Source of the DNA: a virus
Direction: 5' to 3' (one strand)
IMG/VR virus record: IMGVR_UViG_3300025785_000013
Location: 19,478-83,477 of that record
DNA: 64,000 bases
Part shown: one piece after another, positions 63,645-64,000 of the stretch
How positions within the stretch are numbered: position 1 is the first letter of the stretch
Layout of the letters: every line of letters begins with the position of its first letter
The notes under the pieces: model-generated
Databases searched by the model: none
What the model was told of the DNA's origin: nothing
Seen by the model: the letters and a program-made list of their open reading frames with translations, nothing else
Program-made: the position numbers and the translations under genes

Positions 63645-64000
63645 GTGTCTACCAATCCTTTTCATTCCGAAGAATTGCTGAAATCTGTTAGCAACTACCC
63701 TGTGTCCAAGGGTGATGAAGCAGGACACCCTTTTCGCGGGAATCAGTACACGAGTGGCGAAGCATCAGATTTTGCTCGTGACCACACGCAAACCGGTGAC
63801 TTTGCTGCCGATAAGGGCGGGAATGAAAACTACTCCATTGCTGAAAAGCATTACGCTGCTGCAAGGGCTTGGCAAGACGTTGCAAACGGTAAGGGCAACG
63901 AAGCCGACGCTATCGCTGCATCCAAGGCTGCGAATGAACTTAGCAATGGACGTTTAGGTGTCACCGCAGGGCCTGAAGAAGAAACGCCAAGTTCTCCAAA
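63645..64000 (+). CDS. Tagged protein, runs off the right end
   Basis: GTG 63645 follows GCAGGAGG by seven bases. VSTNPFHSEELLKSVSNYPV, SKGDEAGHPFRGNQYTSGEA is a full tag, nearest to the 47363 and 59926 versions. The visible body (AEKHYAAARAWQDVANGKGN, ADAIAASKAANELS) begins an Ala-rich helical repeat. No stop before the window edge, so length and C-terminal domain are unknown. Confidence 0.76.
   Translation, partial: MSTNPFHSEELLKSVSNYPVSKGDEAGHPFRGNQYTSGEASDFARDHTQTGDFAADKGGNENYSIAEKHYAAARAWQDVANGKGNEADAIAASKAANELSNGRLGVTAGPEEETPSSP

Noticed and set aside
1-64000. tRNA genes
   Set aside because: No segment with a T-arm (GGTTCGANNCC-like) joined to a proper acceptor stem was found by reading; a tRNAscan run would settle it.
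1-64000. Integrase, excisionase or attachment site
   Set aside because: No tyrosine or serine recombinase motifs in any plausible gene; the LexA-type protein alone does not show a temperate lifestyle.

Overview
The window is a continuous stretch of a tailed-phage genome (siphovirus-type: two tail-tube paralogues, a long tape measure, a baseplate hub), about 50-55% GC by eye. Many genes start leaderless: a TAnnnT -10 box lies exactly 6-7 nt before ATG/GTG with no Shine-Dalgarno. That architecture is typical of Actinobacteria, so an actinobacterial host is the best guess. No integrase, tRNA gene or CRISPR array was found. Terminase and portal are not in the window and probably lie upstream of its left end.

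Layout. 1-3.9 kb: end of a DNA methyltransferase, a run of tiny overlapping genes, a hairpin-rich non-coding stretch (1677-2092), a LexA-type winged-helix protein and a Cas4/RecB-like nuclease. 3.9-10 kb: head genes (scaffold-like protein with an internal start, decoration protein, major capsid protein), then a metallophosphoesterase, a DUF4406 protein, a DUF1003 membrane protein and a nucleotide-modification-type protein. 10-16.9 kb: a 260-aa virion protein, a 1401-aa collagen-like/glycine-rich fibre, a protein built from about twenty 20-residue repeats, and a small beta-sandwich protein. 16.9-38.5 kb: head-tail connectors, two tail-tube paralogues, tail assembly chaperones expressed by a -1 frameshift, tape measure, a 3081-aa modular tail protein, baseplate hub, OB-fold spike-like protein and holin. 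A strong two-way terminator at 38.53 kb ends this late block.

38.6-41.6 kb is a leftward operon of small early genes (Gam-like, zinc proteins). It is driven from a divergent control region at 41.6-41.85 kb that also fires rightward into a Sak4-like ATPase, a lambda-O-like replication initiator carrying a probable internal origin, a helicase-loader-like protein, a membrane protein and an HNH nuclease. 46.27-46.77 kb holds a roughly 490-nt highly structured RNA with its own promoter and terminator, followed by a papain-fold protein, a tagged protein, an Ntn-hydrolase and a RusA resolvase. 49.2-55.5 kb is a second fibre block (collagen-like fibres, LamG-like protein, beta-propeller spike). 55.5-58.96 kb holds small regulators and a SMARCAL1-like annealing helicase invaded by an antisense LAGLIDADG gene. 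59-64 kb holds mostly leftward genes for GNAT-type proteins with a common N-terminal tag, a tandem ParB-like protein and a further tagged gene running off the right end.

Most interesting points: (1) the large orphan structured RNA; (2) a family of at least five proteins sharing a YPVxKGDxxGHxFxGNQ tag, three with acetyltransferase-like domains, which look like a tagged effector set; (3) a homing-endonuclease gene inserted antisense into a helicase gene while leaving the helicase frame open; (4) an unrecognised 20-residue-repeat virion protein; (5) a beta module copied across capsid, tube, tail and fibre proteins.
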